This document shows positions 60,417 to 64,000 of a stretch of DNA of 64,000 nucleotides, piece by piece. This stretch comes from Pullilachnospira sp963929535. Lineage in GTDB: Bacteria; Bacillota; Clostridia; Lachnospirales; Lachnospiraceae. A model generated the notes under the pieces. That model did no database searches, was not told the DNA's origin, and was given only the letters and a program-made list of their open reading frames with translations. The translations under genes were made by a program, and so were the position numbers. The stretch is taken from the NCBI GenBank assembly GCA_963929535.1, contig CAWVIZ010000015.1, forward strand, positions 4,557 to 68,556. Reading direction: 5' to 3'. Numbering within the stretch: the stretch's first letter is position 1; each line of letters begins with the position of its first letter.

Positions 60417-62343
60417 GGTAGTGTCAAATACTACCCGTTTTTTTGTTTACAAATCCTTTAGAAACCTTGATTTTAAGGGAAATCTGCAATAAAAAGAGCA
60501 TTGACCTCCCTTTTCTGGTATAATGTCAATCGCCAAACCAACCTTATACAAAAGGAGACAATGCTCATGGACATTATACAATACTTACTCTCTATTATTC
60601 AATATCTCTACCAGCAGAATTGCTGGTTAATCAACTTTATCTGCAGATATATCCCTCTTAAGCAGTGGGCCTTTGATGATTCCCATTCCCCAAAATATCA
60701 AAAGTTCAAAATTGACGAACTTCCCCTGCTCACCGATTTTCGTCAGGACTGGACTTATAAAGATCTCATCCCTTACTTTGAAAAACGTTATGGCAAGAAG
60801 ATCCGTCCTGTCAGCCGCCGCTCGGAATGCGATATCCCGGATGACTGTTCCTGTCCCCGCTGTAAGGCTCCCAAGACGTTTCTCTACAGGAATAACGGCT
60901 CCAAAGGACAGCTCCTCTGCAAAATTTGTGCCGCCAGGTTCTCTCCTTCCGAGAGCCGCTTCTCTTCCCTGAAGCTGCGCTGTCCTCACTGCGGGCATAC
61001 CCTCGTCCCCAAAAAGGACCGGAAACACTTTATCCTACATAAGTGCGTCAATCCCAAATGCCCTTACTATCTGCATAACCTGAAGAAAGTCGACAAGGCA
61101 GACCTGAAAGAAGACTACGGAAAAATAAATATAAACTCCATTACATCTACCGTGAATTCACGATGGATTTTTTCAGCATGGATTTAAACACCCTGCCCCC
61201 AAATGCTTCTTCCCTGAAATTCAGCAAGCACAATGCCCACGTCATGTCCCTGTGCCTGACGCTGCATATCAACCTCGGCCTGTCACTGCGCAAGACCAGC
61301 CAGGCCCTCAAAGATCTTTATAACATCCAGATCTCCCATCAGCAGATCGCCAACTACTGTAAGACCGCAGCCATCTGCGTCAAACCCTTCGTCGATCAGT
61401 ACCCCTATCGCAAAGGGGAAGCCTTTGTGGCCGATGAAACCTACATCAAAGTCCGCGGCATCAAAACCTACGTCTGGCTGATCATGAATGCTGCCTGCCG
61501 TTCCATCATCGGTTATCAGGTGTCCGATAACCGTGGAGTTGGCCCGTGTATCCTTGCCATGCGCATGGCCTTTCAGGGACTTAAGAAGCTCCCTGAAAAC
61601 TTCAAATTCATTGCGGACGGCTATAGCGCCTATCCGCTTGCCGCCATGGAATTCGCAAAAAAGTTTGGCAAGGACTTTACCTTCCAGATCACCCAGGTGA
61701 TTGGACTTACCAACGACGATGCTGTGTCGAAAGAACACCGTCCATTCAAACAGATCGTGGAACGGCTGAACCGGACCTATAAGGCTTCTTACCGGAAAAC
61801 AAACGGCTTTGACAACATCGAAGGCGCCAACTATGATCTGGCTCTCTGGGTCGCCTACTATAATTTCCTGCGCCCACACAAACACAATCATTATAAAGTT
61901 CTTAACGAAGTAGAGATGCTCCAAGGTGCCGACAACATGCCGGGCAAGTGGCAGCTCCTCATCTTCCTTGGCCAGCAGACCATCCTGAATATACAGAAAA
62001 ACAGTATGGATGCACAGGAGCGGAGCTGTTGTCAATAGAACCGTGGAATACCGGAACAGACGGCGCAGCCGGCTGTGAGGATATGCCGCGAAAGTCTATT
62101 GACAGAAAGTTCACGGATGATCCTCTCCGGCAGAAAAGGGGCAACTGCGCCCTTTTCCTGCCTTCCGGCGAGGACGGGTCCGGGCAGAGCCCGATAATGG
62201 GTCAAGGGATGGATCCCTTGCGGGTTCTCAGGGCAGCGCCCTGAGCCCTCGGAGAGCTTTTCCTCATCAATATCTACAGTTTTCAAGGTTCTTTTGAGCC
62301 TATTTTTTCATGGCTCATTTTTCATAGATTACTTGACACTACC
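60417..62343 (+). mobile_element. 1,927-bp insertion sequence with GGTAGTGTCAA ends and 8-bp target duplication
   Basis: The left end GGTAGTGTCAAATA and the right end (complement GGTAGTGTCAAGTA) match at 13 of 14 bases. CAATCGTT is duplicated outside both ends. The element carries one transposase split by a frameshift and about 300 bp of non-coding right end. An 8-bp duplication fits IS6, IS66 or IS1595 types; the transposase core favours an IS6/IS240-like DDE group with an added zinc-ribbon N-terminus. Confidence 0.85.
60561..62038 (+). pseudogene. DDE transposase with N-terminal zinc ribbons, frame broken at 61121-61125
   Basis: The first part (60561-61187) has AAAAGGAG before ATG and encodes Cys knuckles (CSCPRCK, LLCKICA, LRCPHCG, KCVNPKCPYY). 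The second part, a -1 shift away, encodes a helix-turn-helix and a DDE core with FVADETYIKV, FIADGYSAY and IVERLNRTYK. One more A in the A5 run at 61121-61125 would restore a single 492-residue frame. It is either a lesion, a consensus error, or -1 frameshifting at A-AAA; the last is less likely because homologues of this type normally use one frame. Confidence 0.75.
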
Positions 62344-62351
62344 CAATCGTT
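62344..62351. repeat. 8-bp target duplication, right copy (CAATCGTT)
   Basis: Right partner of 60409-60416. It is also the left arm of the dyad at 62345-62372, so the element landed inside a palindrome. Confidence 0.85.
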
Positions 62352-62372
62352 TTTGAGTGAATCAAAACGATT
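62345..62372. promoter_or_regulatory. 9-bp dyad, former upstream region of the sigma-like gene
   Basis: AATCGTTTT and AAAACGATT are separated by 10 bp. Before the insertion this dyad lay directly upstream of the sigma-like gene's ribosome site, so it is a candidate operator or leader hairpin. Confidence 0.45.
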
Positions 62373-62411
62373 GACCGATGGACTTCGGCAATGAAATCCG
62401 CCATGATACGC

Positions 62412-62443
62412 AAAAGCGCCCACAGCAAGATTGCTGTAGGCGC
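62412..62443 (-). terminator. minus-strand terminator 1 downstream of the GAF/BTAD regulator
   Basis: On minus GCGCC-ta-CAGCAA pairs with TTGCTG-tg-GGCGC and is followed by TTTT. Only other hairpins lie in the remaining 62374-62750. Confidence 0.6.
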
Positions 62444-62541
62444 AAAGCGGCACTATGGGGCGGTTTGAATCGCAGCGGTTCGGTGGGGTGGCATAAAATG
62501 GCCGCAAAAATCCTGTAAGGTCTGATCGTAAGCCTGATAAG

Positions 62542-62573
62542 AAAAAATGCCGCCCTCCCGGCCGGAAGGCGGC
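62542..62573 (-). terminator. minus-strand terminator 2 downstream of the GAF/BTAD regulator
   Basis: On minus GCCGCC-TTCC-GG pairs with CC-GGGA-GGGCGGC, followed by ATTTTTTC. It lies 178 bp past the regulator stop. Confidence 0.7.
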
Positions 62574-62750
62574 TTGCGTTGTATGGTTCGCATACATGGA
62601 CAGCCACCCGCCTGCGCTGTATTTCCGGCGTTTTTAACCTACGGAAATCTATACTAACAGGCGGGCGTCTCAGCTCGTGACTCGTCTGCGACTCATCTGC
62701 AACATATTTTTGGCCTCATCCGCGTCTCATTTCAGGCTCACCTCCGGCTG

Positions 62751-64000
62751 TCAGATAATCATATTCGGACATGTTTGTTTTATCCTCTGGATATGCGCCT
62801 CCGTGAGATGCCGCTTGATTCCTGTATAAAAGGCATTTGCAGTTCCTGCTCCCGATTGCTGGTAGAGCAGTATGGTCAAGTGCATATTCAGGCTACTGTT
62901 AAACGGGTCAAAGGCCAGTGCGGCTTTGGCCGCCTTGTGCGCATAGACATACTCGCCACACTCGGTCTGGCGTTCTATATACCGGCCGGCGAGCCGGAAA
63001 TACAGGCCCTGATAGTATGTAATACTCGGGATAAAATAAATATTATCGGACAACCGTGGCAGAAGATTCCCGGAATACAGTCCGACGGCAGCTTCATACA
63101 GCCGATACCGCTTTTTCGGATTGTTCTCCATCTCGATACTGTCACATAGTTCTTCGAATAACCCCACATCTGTCACTACCTTGATTTCCGGATTGAAGCT
63201 GAATATGCCGTTGGCATAGACCACCAAATCCTCCAGCCCAACATAGCCAAGCAGCGATCTAAGCCTGTAAGCAATGTTCCGCACGGATTTCATCGGGATC
63301 TCACAGGACTCATCCGGCCACAGGATCAGTGCAAGCTGATTTGCCGTTGCCCGGTTCCCAGCCGTCACCGCAAGATACGACAGCAGCGTATAGCAGCGGG
63401 AAGAAATGAAATCCTTTTCGGACAGCGTTCCCTTGCTGCCATGTATCGTGAGCCCATTAAAGCAGTTGATCCGCACTTCCCCTGCAGTAAGCTTCAGCGC
63501 TTGCTTTGCGGCCGCCAGGCTCTTATTCAGTTTAATTTCATTTAATTCCTGGGCGACAGCGTAAGCGATTATGAACAGGAACGCAGGATCTGCGCCGTAC
63601 CGCTTCGGGTTATCTACGCCGATATAACCCTGGTTCAGCCGTTTGGAAAAGGGGACGGCGATTAGGGAGCGAACGCCGTATTGTGTGAAAAAATCATATT
63701 CCGCCGGAACTGTCCTGCGCAGCTCCTCGATATCTGTAAAGATCATCGGTTCGCTCCTTTTGAGTGTGGCCACCCATCTCATGAAATTTTTGATTTCCAG
63801 ATACTGCAGCTTGCCGCCCATGTACTCTATCCCCTTTTGGCACCACTCATAGGTACTCAGGCCAATGCCTGCCGCCCAATCCGCTTCGATAATATATGAC
63901 TGTCTGCATCGTAAAATTCTGTCGCCGCCTGTAATAAGCCGTTGATCAGTGTGTCAGGATCTTCGTTGCCACGCTGGGCTTCTTCCAGCAGTTTCAGCAG
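62751..64000 (-). pseudogene. GAF / winged-helix / BTAD transcriptional activator, partial and frameshifted
   Basis: The gene runs in from the right edge. Codons from 64000 read LLKLLEEAQRGNEDPDTLIN then GLLQAATEFYDAD; a base is missing at 63900-63901, after which the other frame continues SYIIEADWAAGIGLSTYEWC and on to the stop at 62751. The order is a GAF-like sensor domain (VRSLIAVPFSKRLNQGYIGVD), an OmpR-like winged helix (LSYLAVTAGNRATANQLALI) and a bacterial transcriptional activator domain (LYEAAVGLYSGNLLPRL). Such regulators resemble SARP-type activators. The frameshift would remove everything after the first part unless it is a sequence error. Confidence 0.72.

Overview
The window reads as chromosome of a gut-type Clostridia bacterium, most likely Lachnospiraceae. 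The basis is AddA/AddB in place of RecBCD, LplABC-type sugar transport with a YesM/YesN pair, glutamine-dependent NAD synthetase, Hsp33, a PflX-like radical SAM protein, strong AGGAGG ribosome sites and moderately high GC. This is inferred from gene content; no rRNA marker is present. I saw no tRNA, rRNA or CRISPR array.

Region 1 (about 1-36.5 kb) looks like core chromosome. From the left it holds the N-terminus of a rubrerythrin (cut by the window edge), a membrane protein, and a long minus-strand gene string: addB, addA, DUF89 phosphatase, an MntA/HepT nucleotidyltransferase-HEPN pair, a pRiA4b ORF-3-like zinc-finger protein and an ANT(6)-type adenylyltransferase. Then come a Gfo/Idh/MocA oxidoreductase and a divergent carbohydrate locus: a lipoprotein plus two permeases on minus, and sensor kinase, AraC-type response regulator and large glycosidase on plus. 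Housekeeping genes follow (APH-like kinase, radical SAM, FMN-binding-like protein, acyltransferase, nadE, hslO, Sel1-repeat protein, methyltransferase), then MarR, GNAT, carboxymuconolactone decarboxylase, aldo/keto reductase and an esterase. Intergenic palindromic repeats are frequent here, including a 190-bp MITE-like unit with perfect 15-bp ends and a tandem pair of 120-bp units.

Region 2 (about 36.6-41 kb) is a mobile-element scar: an IS4-family transposase, a tyrosine integrase without its C-terminal catalytic part, stubs of an XRE-type regulator and of a cysteine-rich KTR protein (both typical of Tn916-like elements), and an IS3-family element whose right end cuts a leucine-rich-repeat surface protein.

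Region 3 (about 41-59.8 kb) is the most interesting part. A minus-strand operon of about 15 kb encodes an FHA adaptor, a membrane PP2C phosphatase, a membrane trypsin-like protease fused to FHA, two paralogous zinc-ribbon Ser/Thr kinases with extracellular domains, three DUF3592-like membrane proteins, a zinc-ribbon membrane protein, and three surface proteins, two with SPQTG sorting signals. Upstream lie paralogous small lipoproteins, a multi-pass membrane protein and a LuxR-type regulator fused to a polytopic membrane domain. Three promoters here (FHA operon, lipoprotein 1, membrane protein) share one architecture: a perfect 16-bp palindrome, 15-16 bp, a second 17-bp dyad, then directly a poor -35, 17 bp, and the -10. 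This predicts a small regulon under one activator, linking phospho-signalling to the cell surface.

Region 4 (59.9-64 kb) holds a Tn916-type sigma-70-like factor, a 1,927-bp insertion sequence with an 8-bp target duplication placed just upstream of it, and a frameshifted GAF/BTAD transcriptional activator running off the right edge. Several genes in regions 3 and 4 show single-base frame or start-codon defects (45.36, 57.86, 61.12, 63.90 and 41.44 kb). These are either real decay or switching, or consensus errors, and should be checked on raw reads.
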